Assembly (NCBI GenBank): GCA_027924645.1
Contig: BSBN01000355.1
Span: forward strand, 1,313,001-1,377,000
Origin: Cunninghamia lanceolata
Lineage: Eukaryota > Streptophyta > Pinopsida > Cupressales > Cupressaceae
DNA length: 64,000 bases
Direction: 5' to 3'
In this document: positions 22,869 to 35,035 of the stretch, piece after piece
Position numbering within the stretch: the stretch's first letter is position 1
How the letters are laid out: each line of letters starts with the position of its first letter
The notes under the pieces: generated by a model
The model's input: the letters and a program-made list of their open reading frames with translations, nothing else
What the model was told of the DNA's origin: nothing
Databases searched by the model: none
Program-made: the position numbers and the translations under genes

Positions 22869-23825
22869 TGTGAGAAATGGAAAAAAAATTCACACTTTTC
22901 ACTAGCCACCACTCACTTATCCTCCACAGACCATAGAGATCTACCAAACATTGATCTTATGATTACTACAAATTGTCAAAATTTGTGTGACAAGATCCAT
23001 TTTGTAACCCATAACAACTGATGATTCCATCTAAGCATCTCCTTGATCACAGTGGAACAAAAGAGCAATTGATCTTTATCGGCAAAATCATGAGCATGTC
23101 TTGCCGATCAAACAAGCCATAATTTCCTAGTGAACATTCTTATGCATATCGGGAAGACTTGAAGGAAGTCTCAGCGATCAAAGGTTTCAAAAGAGTAACA
23201 AGTGTGCATAATCAGGGAGACATTACATAATGTCTTGCTGGTAAAACTCATCGGTAAGAGAAAGGAAGTCAGAATGAAAATATTAAACTATGTCGATCTT
23301 AGAAGTCATACCGATGGACACAAGTTCGGCAAGAGATATATGTACTCTCACCAATAAGTCGAGACACTAGTTGTATTGGAGTGACATATACCATCATAAC
23401 GGATTTTTTATATCTTCTCGACTATACAAGTCACTCTGATGAGAAAGACTTGAAAAGTTCGGTGAGAGTCCCACCGATGTAGCCTAGTGAACAAAAGATA
23501 TAAAAGAAACATATCGGGGAGACTTAATACATCAAAAGATCATCTTATTTTCTTACCGATGGTATTTGTCAGCCCGATGACTACAAAATGATTACTATTC
23601 ATTGGGAAAACACTCACCGATGTTCAAAAGGAGTTCCAATGGTCTAGACCACCCCAATATTGAGGTAAAATTCATAATGTCTCCCCGAAATAAAAAAATT
23701 GATTGAAATACAAGAAAAAGGGGATTTGTTCAAGGTTGATGAGAGTATCAAGAAGTCTTCCTGATCAAATAACTAAAGGGACACTTCGCATCAGACAGAC
23801 AATAAAACGGGTCTTGGTGATTAGT

Positions 23826-23833
23826 TATAAAAG
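23826..23833 (+). promoter_or_regulatory. Candidate TATA box in the 5' LTR
   Basis: 'tataaaag' in the context 'gattagttataaaagtataa', conserved at 36113-36120 in the 3' LTR. It lies about 350 bp upstream of the LTR ORF start, so a transcript from here would contain the LTR ORF before gag-pol. Confidence 0.45.
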
Positions 23834-24174
23834 TATAAACAAAAGATGGCACCAAACTGAAACACATAGATCGGCATGAGATTAGAAAAGTTTCACCGAT
23901 ACAAATGCATTGTATTGCCCTGACATTTTGAAACCTGAGAAATCTACTGCATTCAATTCTAGTGGTCGGCATTAATGGCTGCCTGAACAAACCTTATTTG
24001 AACATTTCTGATCAGGGATTTAACCAAACGAAATCTTCAAGAGTTGTGGCGGGGAAAGTGGGGAATTGATCGAAGGTCAAGAAATTTAGGATGTTGGGGA
24101 GCTAGCACATACAAGTAAGAATTCCTGCACTTATTAGATTGTAGTCCAATTTTGATACTTGGTAGAGATAAAAA

Positions 24175-27163
24175 ATGAAAAACCCTACAAAAATGAAAAC
24201 TAAAAAACAACCAGGGGATAGTGGCCAATCTAAAAGTAAAAAGCAGAAAATAGAGTCAGGATAGGAAGAGAAAACAAAAGAAAGAAAATTAAACCAAGAC
24301 CTCATAGATCAACTACCTGGTTCAGGACTAAAGGCCAGGAGAACTGCATAGTTAAGGGCCGCTATTGAGAGGTTAGAAGATAAATACAAACACATAGGAA
24401 ATGTGTGGACCCCTATCAGGGGATATGAACTATTTATGTTTCATTACTACCGAAGACATAGATTCGAACCTGTCTGCAACCCTTGGATCTTCAATTTGGG
24501 GAAACTAGTTGTTGCTGACGTCTTTGTGAATATTGATCTTGTAAAACTCTTCACTTATCACTATAATCCAGACCTTAAAGCTATATGTGCCCTGTAAGGA
24601 AAACCTTTCATACATGTGTCTAAAAATGCATTATGTGAAGTTTTCAACCTAGATTTAACACATGCGATATGCATATAGCACATGAAGATTTGGAAAAGGA
24701 ATACTCAAGAATGGACACTACTTATAAAGGTTGGAGATTGCAATTGCATAGGCCTAGACAAGATGGAACTTTAGTGCCACGTGAGGATAATGACGAGCCT
24801 CCCTTTCATGTCGATTTGTTTGAACCATATTTGAAGTATACCTACTATTCAGTAGGTCAGGTGTTGGGAACAGAGGTCCCTGAGTTTAAGTCTATAGGGC
24901 ATATGGTAATTTCTACAGACCTCTAATGCCATAATGCAAGAGCCTTTGACTATGCTGCACATGTTTGCAGAGGAATTGATTTAGGATTGATGGCTATCAA
25001 AAATGGTTCTCCTACAATGTCTTTCAAAGATTATTCATCTCTTATGCATGTTCAATACTATACTATGGACATGAGTTAGAGATGTGGCCAGATGAATTGA
25101 AAATTACACCATTGGATAAAGATGGTTAGTCACTGTCCATCCCACTGTGGACTTCTATTTGGGATAGTAGATTTTTTAATTCCAATTACGTACATTTTGA
25201 AGAATTCTTTGTCAAAACATTGTACAGACTTTATGGTTATACATATAATTATTCTTTATCTGATGAGATCAAAAGATTTTTAAGGCCCAAAGATTTCAAT
25301 GGGCTGCCAACTGTGAATCATAGTTGGGGAGATTGGTATTGTTTCCCTGACTCCACCATGGTTAGAGTTTATGGTTTCAAAGATACACCTTTTTTATTGA
25401 CAAAAACTATGCCAAATAGAGTTGCATACCTGGAAATTGTTAGGTGGCTAGACTACTCTAATGTTATGAACTTGAGTGCATATGACAAGCAATCAATTAT
25501 GCCAAGTACATTATGTTTCAAAGATTTTACTGTGTTATCCAAAGAAGGATATGATCTTATTTTGGAGAAATTGTCCCATTTCAACAGGAGGAAAACAACA
25601 CCAAGAAAAGGATTTGATCTTGAAGGATTTATTGATTATAAAAGAAGGAAACAAAATTTGATTGGATATGTTCATGTGTCATTTCCTCATGATGATGTCA
25701 TCAGGAACCTAGAGGAAGCAGAGGTTGATTTGGCCATTGATGAATATAATCAAAAAGTCAAAAATAAAATGAGGGAGACACAATAGATTAAAGTGTTATC
25801 TTCTGATAGTGAAGGATCTTCTGATGAAAGACCGCAAGGCCCACCTAATAAAATCTCCAAACTAAGAATTGAGGAATATAGGCCTCCAAACAGAGAACAA
25901 GAAATTAAGGAAACATCTGATATTGATTCTAGGCAGTTGGCTTATAAATCTTTTATCTTAGATGATCATTTCATTCAGTCTCTCGAGTTCAGATCTTTCT
26001 TGTATAAGCACAAAGGCAAAGCAATCAAGGAATCAATTTCAGATATTACACTAAGTAATGAAAAACAATTGTTGGATGCCTTGAAACTAGATGTTTAAAA
26101 TGAAATGAAAAATATAACTCCAGAAAGAGGAAGAAAGTTATTAGAGGAGTCCAGTGTGATCTTTCCTAGTTTGGATTTAAAATCTTCTTTAGTTTTTGAT
26201 AGCTTTTTACATAATGATGATGCTAAACATAAACTCAGTCTAGAAGGTGTGACAAAGGTGTATACTAGATCAAGATACAATCCAGATGATAATTCTCTCA
26301 TGATCTGGGCCCTATACCCTCCACACAAAAAGCTTGCAATTATTGATATAGAAAAAGCATTTGGTTACGTAATGACATCCAAAATGGGGGAGACTGATCC
26401 TCTGGTTACTGCAGCTATTGGCATTAATGTGGCAAAATTGAATAAAGCACAGATTCAAATGTTGATCAAAGAAAGGGATATGTATAAATTAAACTGTGAG
26501 AGAATGCATAAAGAAAATGATTTTTAGAGAGATTCAGTTCCTACTAGAATGTTAACTCAAGGGGAAAGCTCTCAGACAAAGGAAATGGGTGAAGCATCAC
26601 AGATGAATGCTTAGATAGCCCAGGCCAATTTTGATGCACTTTCTATAGTGTTCCAAAAAAGATATGCTAACATGATGATATGGATGAATAAGTTTTGGAT
26701 TACTTATTCTAAAAATCAATCTGCTATCCAAGAACATAGAAGGTTGACTGACAGACTTCAAGATAAGCTCCAAGAAATATAGAACAGAGACACTCCTAAT
26801 GCTGGAGCCGTTAGCAATGCCAAGGACCTGATTAGGAAACACACATATTTTCATGAGGAACTTCATGCAGAGGCTAAGGAATTCATTGAAGCTTCCAAAG
26901 AAGGAGTGCCTACATTGTTCAGTGGTAACAAAAGTCTGAAAAGTCAGCAAGAATGGATGAAGGAATGCCAGCTGATCCTACAGAAAGCCCTGGAAGTAGC
27001 TAAAAGTGAAGATTCGACATTGGAAGAGGCCTGTGAATGCATGGAGAAGATGATTGCCATGGAATTTGTGGAAAAGAATGCTGTGGAGTGTACCGATACA
27101 CATCTTAGTCAAAAATACTTGGATGATGTTACACCAGTCCATTTATGGCTCATTAGAGCTTAA
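24175..27163 (+). pseudogene. LTR-encoded ORF, 5' LTR copy (about 995 codons, broken)
   Basis: Starts MKNPTKMKTKKQPGDSGQSK, a Lys-rich front resembling a nuclear-localisation or nucleic-acid-binding segment. A middle part follows (IRGYELFMFHYYRRHRFEP, VADVFVNIDLVKLF, GKPFIHVSKNALCEVFNLD, VNHSWGDWYCFPDSTMVRVY). Then an acidic Ser-rich stretch (SSDSEGSSDERPQG) and a coiled-coil-like part (NKAQIQMLIKERDMYKL) run to a TAA at 27163. The pattern 'G-K-x3-x-V-x3-A-L-x-x-x-F-x-L' resembles proteins annotated as putative plant transposon protein / plant mobile domain; this is a tentative likeness. At least two frameshifts and several stops (many TAG where the other LTR has CAG or CTG) disable it. Function unknown. 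Confidence 0.8.
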
Positions 27164-28211
27164 TGATAATTTTTTTATTGTTGTTAAAATTCTAAAAGAC
27201 ACTTATGAAGGGGTACATCCTCTTCAAAATATTGTGATATAAGTCAGAAAAGTAGGAACAAGATGATCATCATTACCATTTCATATTTTAGGTGAGGCAT
27301 TAGTAAGAAGATAGATTGCATCCATCCCACTCATCCACTTTCACATTGCAAAGACTTATGCAATTATTATATATATATCTGAAGAAATATAATGGAGCAA
27401 ATTGTTCTTACATGGTGATCTATTTTTAGTATTCAACTGTTGTGATTAAGTTTCATGATTATATGTTGCTATACTATCTCCAAAGTGGTTCTTTAAATGA
27501 TTCAAATTCATATAATTTGTCACAACACATTTTTTGTTGGTGTGTGATCAATTTGGTTGGTTTCTGCAAGAAGTTGATTTAAGTCCTCCCGAGTAGTTTA
27601 TGTTCATTAGTCTCTGCTAGGAGTTAAAATCCTTTAAACAAACAATCTTGGTTAGGTTTCCTTCTTACCAGAATTAAAATTCCTTTTAGTTGTTCATAGT
27701 AGTTTAGGAGAATATCACTGGGATTTGATAAGAAGAGTACAATGACTTACAGACCTGCACGTTTGTACAAGGTGCAAACATTCCACTTGAGTGCCCAACA
27801 AGTTAGAGTTAAGCTACAAAATAGATTTACCTATCCTACACATCTATCTCCATAATTTTTATCCATCCATTAACTCCATCCACCTAATAGATTAGGCACT
27901 GATCAACTTTAGAGTATTTTATCCAGATCCAATTTACACTCTTGATAATTCAAGCATTCTTATTACAAACTAGTTAGTAAGCTTTGCAATTATCTCACAT
28001 TTGTGTGCCATAGTGAGTCAAACTGCCTAAATTAGAATCCATTTACATTTCCAAATCTACTTTATCATTTAGGTATACCCGCCTAGGCCTTACGGAACCT
28101 AAAGAGTAGGGGGTTTCTAGTTGCACAAACCCTGTCTTGTTGACCAAAAATGTGTTAAGAGATTGGCATGCTCTTGTGGTCTAAAACCAGCGTTTTTGAG
28201 ATCCAACAAAT

Positions 28212-28227
28212 TGGTGACTCTGCTAGG
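28212..28227 (+). promoter_or_regulatory. Giant gypsy primer binding site
   Basis: 'tggtgactctgctagg' starts 3 bases after the 5' LTR. It would pair with a tRNA ending cctagcagagtcacca. This resembles the tRNA-Arg-type site I associate with Ogre/Tat elements, but I could not check the exact tRNA. Confidence 0.75.
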
Positions 28228-28479
28228 CACAACACACAAAAAGACCTCGTAAGAGACCATATTCTTAGAGTTAGAAAGTTAAAAGGCATAAGTCTACTCG
28301 ACAAGGAGAACGCAGAAGAATAAACAGTCCTCTTAACTGAGGTGGCGACTCTATAACTAATATAAATTATTTTATGTCTTGGAGTGTGATAATCTCTTAG
28401 TTTGGACGGTAGGAGATCTAAAACTGATGGTAGAAAATTGCAATCATCCCCACCCCTAAGAGCCCCTTCAATCAAAATA

Positions 28480-30665
28480 GTCAGGAGAATACTTCAGAAC
28501 AACCTATTATAACCCATAATAGTTTCACTCCTCTGAATGAGTCAAATGAGAACTTGTCCCAAAGTTATGGGTTATCTGATAATATTTTAGACTAATATAG
28601 GCTTGATCCCCAAAGATAACTTGAGTATGAAGCTCAAGTCATGAGGAAAATAGATCAGAAGTAGGTAGAATATGACTATGAAATGTCATTACAACAAGGT
28701 GGAGGAATTCAACAGGGGCTCATAAATCAAGGAACTCCTATACAAATGGATAACAACCCACCAAATGATATGAGAAGCAAGGATGAGATGCAGCAAAACT
28801 TGCTCAAGTTGCAAGAAGAACTTGAACTTGTTAAGTTAAGGGAAGCTAAAAGTTAGTTGAAATAGGAAATACAACACGTAAAAGATAGAACTAAGGAAGC
28901 TAACCAAAAATATGTACCTCCACACAAACAAGGAGGGTATGTTCCAAGGAATGTACAACAAAAAGTACACCAGAATACAAGTAGCTCATCTAATCCCTAG
29001 CCGCCACCCGGAAGCTATGTCCAACCGAATATTCCTCCAAGAAATCTAAGACCACCCATCACCCATAACACCTCTCAACATATAGCAAATCCGTATCCAC
29101 CTCCTGGCCAACAATATGTTATGCCACAACATCAAAATGTGAACCCACATCTAAATCCACAATAGTATCCTCCTCATAACCAATAACAACCAAATCAACA
29201 ACCTCATAATTAGTAGTAATTAAATCAGTGACTACAAGTGCCCCTTAACATCAATACATACAGATAGCTAGACTTGTCTTGATTTCAAGTATGTCCTGAC
29301 TCTATTGATAATGATCTAAGGAAAGCTCTCCCAAAATTTGCTAGAAACAATGCCATCTCTGCAGAAGAACACATTAGAAATTTTGAAACAGTCATGGATA
29401 ATTTTGAAGTGCAATATGAAGATGTCTTGATGAAGTTATTCATGTTGTCCCTTGTTGAAGATGCCAGAGACTGGTGCAAAAATCTGCCTGATGCATCAAT
29501 TTTCTCTTATGAAGACTTTAAGCATCAATTCAAAGAATAGAATGGGAGCCAGTTTGATCCAAATTTTGTTGTTCATGAATTGAATAGCATTCAAAAGAAT
29601 CATAATGAATGCGTGATGGATTTCAACTAGAGGTTTACAAAAATATATCATAAAATCCCATTAGAGTTAAAGCCTCAGGATTCTATGGCCCTGGTTTTAT
29701 ACTTAAATGCTTTTGATCCTAAGACTAGATATGAGCTTAGAAACAAAGCTCCTCTGACATTAGCAGAAGCTCAGAAAGTAGCCATTGCTATTGAAAACAA
29801 TAGAAGAGCAGCAAGAAAACTTGGGTGAAGAGAAAATCCAAAGGTTGTACCAGCTCCAAACAATAATAAGGCAAAACAAAACAATTATTACATAAATGAA
29901 AGGCCAAGGCTGCATGACATGCCTTATAATACCAATTGGAAAGATGAAAGGCCTTTGGAAAATAACTGAAAGCAGAACTATGGGAAGGATACTTCTGATC
30001 CCCTAAAAAGAAATGGGACTCATGCAGTGGCAAATAACCCATGGTGCCTACCATGTAATCTGCCCCACTCATCTGATTATTGTGTGGTAGCACAATCAGT
30101 ACAGGAGCAGGAAACATCTTATGGTCAAGAAAGAGATAACCATACTATAAACATGCTAGCATTCAGACCTCATCAGATTGATGAAGGATATTCATCCACG
30201 CAGGAGGATGGATATGAATATGACATAGGAAATCAAAGATATAATGCTAGTATGGGAGGACAGGAGGTATTCTCAGATCAAGAAGATAATTATGAGGAAA
30301 TTGTTTATAATCATAATATGCCACCACGTGACCAATGGAGAAAACCAACTGTGGAAGAAAGGATGGCTCTTACAATGGCTGCAGTGGCATAGGCAAAGAG
30401 TAATTATAATATGAGAAACATAATAGTTAACGTAGATCAAGGAGTACCTAGGAGTGTGTTTGTGAAAGATCAAACTGATGATAAAGGCAATATGAGACAT
30501 GTACCTAAAGAGCCAGCAAAGACTAAACAGGGTAAGACAAAAGACAAAATACCAACTAAAGAAAAGGGGCATAACAAAATAGAAGAAATGGATCAAACAA
30601 TGACCCCCTCATTTGATATAGCCCAAGCAGTATCCCAAGTAAAAAATATCAGTACCACTCCTTGA
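28480..30665 (+). pseudogene. Giant gypsy gag
   Basis: One frame from about 28480 to the TGA at 30665, interrupted by roughly fifteen stops, several at positions expected to be CAG or CAA. A Gln/Pro-rich N-terminal part (28930-29220) precedes the retrotransposon gag (capsid) domain around 29290-29680, with LPKFARNNAISAEEHIRNFE, LVEDARDWCKNLPD and FSYEDFKHQF. A zinc-knuckle-like CLPCNLPHSSDYC (C-x2-C-x3-H-x4-C) lies near 30042-30081. The C-terminal part is Lys-rich. Gag would form the particle and bind RNA. The last residues shift by one base relative to protease; the reading NISVPLLEMMKI in the pol frame suggests a single ancestral gag-pol frame with a later indel near 30645. Confidence 0.85.
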
Positions 30666-30666
30666 A

Positions 30667-31300
30667 ATGATGAAGATAGATCAATATAGAAATATAGTGG
30701 TCAAGATGATTTCAGAGATACCGAAAAAGAAGCAAGAAAAACCTGAAATGAAAATAAATAATGTTCAAATTGAGGCTGCTAGAACTCCTGAAGTATATCT
30801 GGGTGACACCCTGATAAGGAACCCCTCTCAGGTAGATCCATTTTACACCACTCTGTTGATAAAAAATAGACTAGTGAGTAATTGCATGATTGACTCAAGT
30901 GTAGCAATGAACATTATGCCGATGGCTGTCATGAAAGAATTAGGTATGTGGGTTGACACTACATATGGCAAATGTTATACAATGGACAACAGATCCATCC
31001 CAGTTGTGGGCATTATGTGGGATGTGGAGATAAGGCTAGCTGCCTACCCTAAAGCAACATATAAGATTGACATCACTGTAGTGGACATCCCACCCTACTA
31101 TGGAATGTTGTTATCCAGACAATGGATTGCAATAGCCGGAGGAAATGTCCAGTTGGATCTATCCTATGCTACTATACCAGTGGGAGGAAAAGCAATTAAG
31201 ATTTGCAAAGAGCCAAGATATGAGAATATCATAGAACGCATTGATCAGAATCAAGTAAATTTTTTTTGTGATACATACCTTGGTACATTCAGAATAAAAA
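30667..31300 (+). pseudogene. Giant gypsy protease region
   Basis: Open frame MMKIDQYRNIVVKMISEIPK through about residue 200. The aspartic-protease core is CMIDSSVAMNIMPM near 30885; the family motif is D-(S/T)-G-A, so Gly is replaced by Ser and the copy is probably inactive. The flap and C-terminal part contain VVDIPPYYGMLLSRQWI, the usual 'L-G-x-D-W' neighbourhood. An indel in an A-run near 31300 shifts the frame before the RNase H-like domain. Confidence 0.8.
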
Positions 31301-31334
31301 AAGTCAACCAGAATTACAAAACACTAATCCTATA

Positions 31335-31760
31335 CATCAAGAGGCCCAACTTGATGAGTGTGGTGTGTGGAAGATGTACTTTGATGGTGCATGTAGCAAG
31401 GCCGGTAATGGAGCTGGGGTATTATTTATTTCACCTACTGGTAAAACTTTCAAATATTCATTCATGTTAACATTTGAATGTACCAATAACATAACAAAGT
31501 ACAAGGCTCTGCTCATAGGATTGAACATTGCCATAAAACATAAGATAAAATGCCTTGATGTCTATGGAGATTCAAAAATGATCATATCACAAATCAAAGG
31601 GAAGTACTCATCCAAAAACAAAAGATTGAAACAATATAGAAATCCTGTTTGGGATGATATTGAATTGTTTGATGCTTTCTCCATTAATTGGGTGGACAAA
31701 TCAAAAAATATAATGGCAAACTTCCTAGAAAATATAGCCTTAAAAAAGAATGATGTCACA
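31335..31760 (+). pseudogene. RNase H-like domain located upstream of the RT
   Basis: Reads VWKMYFDGACSKAGNGAGVL, FISPTGKTFKYSF, ECTNNITKYKALLIGLNIAI, LDVYGDSKMIISQIKGKY, then SINWVDKSKNIMANFLENIA. This is the RVT_3 / archaeal-type RNase H pattern: F-D-G-A-x(2-4)-G-x-G-A-G, then T-N-N-x-x-E-Y-x-A-L, then x-G-D-S. First and third acidic residues (YFDG, YGDS) are present; the Glu of the second motif is Lys (TKY). The extra RNase H of Tat-type elements, as I know it, lies after the canonical RNase H; here it lies between protease and RT. Confidence 0.8.
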
Positions 31761-31989
31761 TTGGCAGGCATCACTGAAGTTGAATTCAAAACCAGACTTG
31801 CAATCCTAGACAACATCTATAATTGGCAAGTTTTTAATAATAACACTGATCTGATTAAATTCTTACAGTGCATTGCCCAATATGAGGCTCAAGCAATTGA
31901 TTTCAATGCATTTGTGGAGGAAGTAGATGGCAAGTAAACTTTATTTGGCAAAGAAGTTGTGTAACTCAAAACTAACAAGATTCCTAAGG

Positions 31990-33060
31990 GACTTGTGGCA
32001 TTAGAGAGGGTGTTTAATGGAAATGATAGAGCTCTCATGAAACAAACACCAGTAAAAAGGGAGGACATTAACTTGGGCACTGAAATGGCACCAAAAATGG
32101 TATACATTGGGAAAAAGATAAGCCCCACAATCAGAAAGATGTTGATTTCATTATTAAGAAAGTATAAACATGTCTTTGCTTGGTCTTATGATGATCTTAA
32201 TGCATACATGGAAGATTTGTTCCAGCATGAAATTCCACTCAAACCTGATGCAAAACCCTTCAGACAAAAACATAGACCCATAAATCCTACCTTAGAACCC
32301 AAAATGCATGAAGAACTCATAAAGCTTAGGGAAGGGGGTATCATCAAGCCTATCAGACATTCATCCTGGGTCTCTAACTTAGTCCCTGTCAGAAAGAAAA
32401 ATGGAGAAATAAGACTCTGTGTGGACTTCCGAAATTTGAATGTATCCTCTCTCAAAGATAACTACCCACTTCCAAATATGGAGGTCTTGTTGCAGAGGGT
32501 CACATGATGTGAATTACTATCTATGATGGATGGGTTTTCAAGTTATAACCAAGTGAAAGTTAAGGAATCAGAACAATACAAAACAACTTTTACCACACCA
32601 TGGGGAACATATGTATATGTCAGGATGCCATTTGGACTTACAAATGCTGGTGCAACTTTCCAGAGAGCCATGGATGTTGCCTTTGCTGATTTGATCAATG
32701 TAATAATGGTAGTATACTAGGACAATCTTATTGCATATTCCAAGAAAGCAGAAGATCATGTTGCACACCTTGAAAAAATATTTATCAGAGCATTGGAATA
32801 TGGCATTTCCTTGAATCCTTAAAAATGTCATTTTGTAGTAATAGAGGGAAAGTTACTAGGACATATAGTATCCAAGGATGGAGTAAGGATTGATCTAGAG
32901 AGGGTGGAAGCCATAGATAAGATTCCTACTCCTAAGATAGTTAAAGCCATTCAGTCCTTCTTTGGGCAAATTAATTTTGTAAGGAGATTTATATCAAACT
33001 TTACTGAAATAGTGAAGCCAATATCAAAGATGTTGAAGAAGGGTGCAAAGACTGATTAGA
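31990..33060 (+). pseudogene. Giant gypsy reverse transcriptase
   Basis: Begins after a short linker (GLVALERVFNGNDRALM). RT markers: FAWSYDDL, HEIPLKPDAKPFRQKHRPIN, LREGGIIKPIRHSSWVSN, NGEIRLCVDFRNLN, YPLPNMEVLLQ, LSMMDGFSSYNQVKV (first catalytic Asp), YKTTFTTPWGTYVYVRMPFG, FQRAMDVAF, then V-V-Y-stop-D-N at 32709-32726 where Y-x-D-D is expected. The catalytic box therefore has a stop and Asp-to-Asn. The thumb follows with KCHFVV, LLGHIVSKDGVRID and INFVRRFISNF. Several stops. It would copy the element RNA into DNA. Confidence 0.92.
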
Positions 33061-33089
33061 TAGCTGAGGCCATAGATGCATTCACATCC

Positions 33090-33531
33090 ATTTAAAAAGG
33101 AAATCAAAGAAGCCTTGGTATTAAAATCCCATGATTTCAATAAACCATTCTAGATCTTTTCATTTGCATCCTATCACACAATTGCAGCAGTAATGCTACA
33201 AAAGAATCACGAAGGGTATGAGCAGCCTATTTCATTCTTCAGCGAATCTCTCCAAGATGCAGAGTTAAAATATGACATTATAGAATAACAAGCATATGCA
33301 TTAGTAAAGACTGTCAAAGCATTTAGACCATATCTGGTGGGAGCAAAAGTGATAGCCTATGTACCCAATATTGCAGTAAAAGATGTGTTTGTCCAAACGG
33401 ACGTGACTGGGAGGAGATGTAGATGGATCAATAGAATTCAAGAATTTGACATAAAGATCCAAATCACTAAGTTAGTAAGAGGATAGGGTCTTGCTAAATT
33501 AATGGCTGAAACAAATATTGAAGCTGCCTAG
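33090..33531 (+). pseudogene. Canonical-position RNase H, catalytic residues lost
   Basis: Recognisable across frames as FSFASYHTIAAVMLQKN, EQPISFFSESLQDAELKYDI, LVKTVKAFRPYLVG, VIAYVPNIAVKDVF and RCRWINRIQEFDIKI, aligning with gypsy RNase H. The usual 'V-D-A-S' reads F-A-S and the usual 'T-D-H' reads V-P-N. Two catalytic Asp are absent, while the Glu in AELKYD remains. This looks like a tether-type domain beside an additional RNase H. Frameshifts lie near 33090-33130. Confidence 0.7.
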
Positions 33532-34850
33532 GTGTGCACTTTGAATAATGAAGATAACATAATCTCTAGCATTGAGCATACACCATGGTACACTGATATT
33601 GTGTACTATCTTAAACATATGAAATGTCTTGAAGGATTTGATGATAACAAGAAAATGACGCTTAAGTTGCGTGCTTCAAAATATGTATTCATGGAGGGAG
33701 ACCTCTATTGGAAAAATCAGGATGGTGTTCTATTGCTGTGCCTAGATGAAAATCAAGCAAAGCATGTTCTGAAGGAGATGCATGAAGGAGTGTGTGGAGG
33801 GCATTTCTCAGCAAAAACTACTACTCATAAGGTATTAAGGGTAGGTTAGTATTGGCTTAGGGTTTTCAATGATGCTTATGATTATACTAGGAAATGTGAA
33901 GCATGCCAAAGATTTTCTGGGAAATTGAAGTATCAGGGGGCATTGCCTTTAAGACCTTTGCAAGTTGAGGCTCCATTCCACTAGCGTGGGATTGATTTCA
34001 TAGGAGAAATTGCAGAAAAATCTATTGGGGGACATAGGTGGATATTAGTAGGCATAGACTACTTCACAAAATGGGTAGAAGCTGTATCTACAAAACAAGC
34101 AACTAGTAGAGTTGTAACAAACTTTCTACTAGAAAATATCATCACCAGATTTGGAGTGCCAACTAGAATTATAACTAATAATGGGATGTGCTTTAGATCA
34201 GATGAGTTCAAAGCATTTTGTCAATCCTATGGTATAATGATCTCATATTCTTCACCATATCATCCACAGGCAAACAACCAAGCTGAATCCAACAATAAGA
34301 ACATCCTGAAGATCATAAAAAGGATGTTGGATAATAATAAAAAGGCTTGGGATTCCAAGTTGAGACTAGCCTTATGGGCAGATAGAACCACTATGAAGAA
34401 AGCCATTGGAAAATCACCTTTTGAGCTTGTGTATGGGACTCGAGATAGGCTCCCTTTGCATAATCTCTTACCAGTGTATAAATTTATCTTGCAAGAAGAT
34501 TTGGAAGTTCTTGAACCTATGGAGGAGAGGATGGGAGAATTAATAGAACTTGATGAGGTCAGGGACCAAGCTCAGCAACAAAATAGAAAGAAGCAATCAC
34601 AAATGAAATACCTATATGACAAAAGAGTTAAAAATAGAAAATTTAAAGTAGATGACATAGTTCTCATGTGGAATGCCAGGAGTTAGGACAAAGGAAAACA
34701 TGGGAAATTTGAAGCCCTATGGTTGGGACCATTTGTCATTGTTGGCAAGGCTGGTGAAGATTCATATTACCTTCAAAACATGACAGGAGAAGAACAAGAA
34801 TTGCCAGTACATGGACAGTTCTTAAAAAATTTCTTTTCTTAAAATCATAA
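33532..34850 (+). pseudogene. Giant gypsy integrase
   Basis: The zinc-binding part has H-x-x-x-x-x-x-x-H spacing (MHEGVCGGHFSAKTTTHKVL) and CEACQRF. The core shows RGIDFIGEIAEKS and ILVGIDYFTKWVEAV, then IITNNGMCFRSDEF, where T-D-N-G is expected (Asp-to-Asn), then SYSSPYHPQANNQAESNN with the catalytic Glu. The C-terminal part runs FELVYGTRDRLPLHNLLP to KYLYDKRVKNRKFKVDDIVL and LGPFVIVGKAGEDSYYL. Stops near 33846, 33983 and 34684. Integrase would insert the cDNA and give the 5-bp duplication seen. Confidence 0.92.
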
Positions 34851-35035
34851 AGAGGAATAAGAATTGCCAGTGCATGGACGATTCTTGAAGAACCTCTTAA
34901 AATAAATTTTCCATGCAAAGTAGTATAGGATTCCACTTTTGAGAACATAAATTGCCAGTGCATGGATGATTCTTGAAGAACCTCTTAAAATAAAATTTTC
35001 CATGCATAATAGTATAGGATTTCACTCCACTTCCA
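34797..35035 (+). repeat. Tandem repeats after integrase (units of about 63 and 90 bp)
   Basis: The phrase 'gaattgccagtgcatgga' recurs near 34797, 34860 and 34950, followed each time by 'cgattcttgaagaacctctt' or a variant. The last two units are nearly identical for about 85 bp. The first coincides with the pol C-terminus, ELPVHGQFLKNFFS. Confidence 0.85.

Larger units (their letters stand above)
22869..28208 (+). repeat. Giant gypsy 5' LTR (5.34 kb)
   Basis: Begins 'tgtgagaaatgg' right after the ggaca duplication and ends 'gagatccaaca' just before the primer binding site. The first 1.1 kb is non-coding, rich in ccgat/atcgg words, and has a TATA-like box at 23826. The middle carries the long ORF at 24175-27163, and the last 1.0 kb is non-coding. 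Confidence 0.95.
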
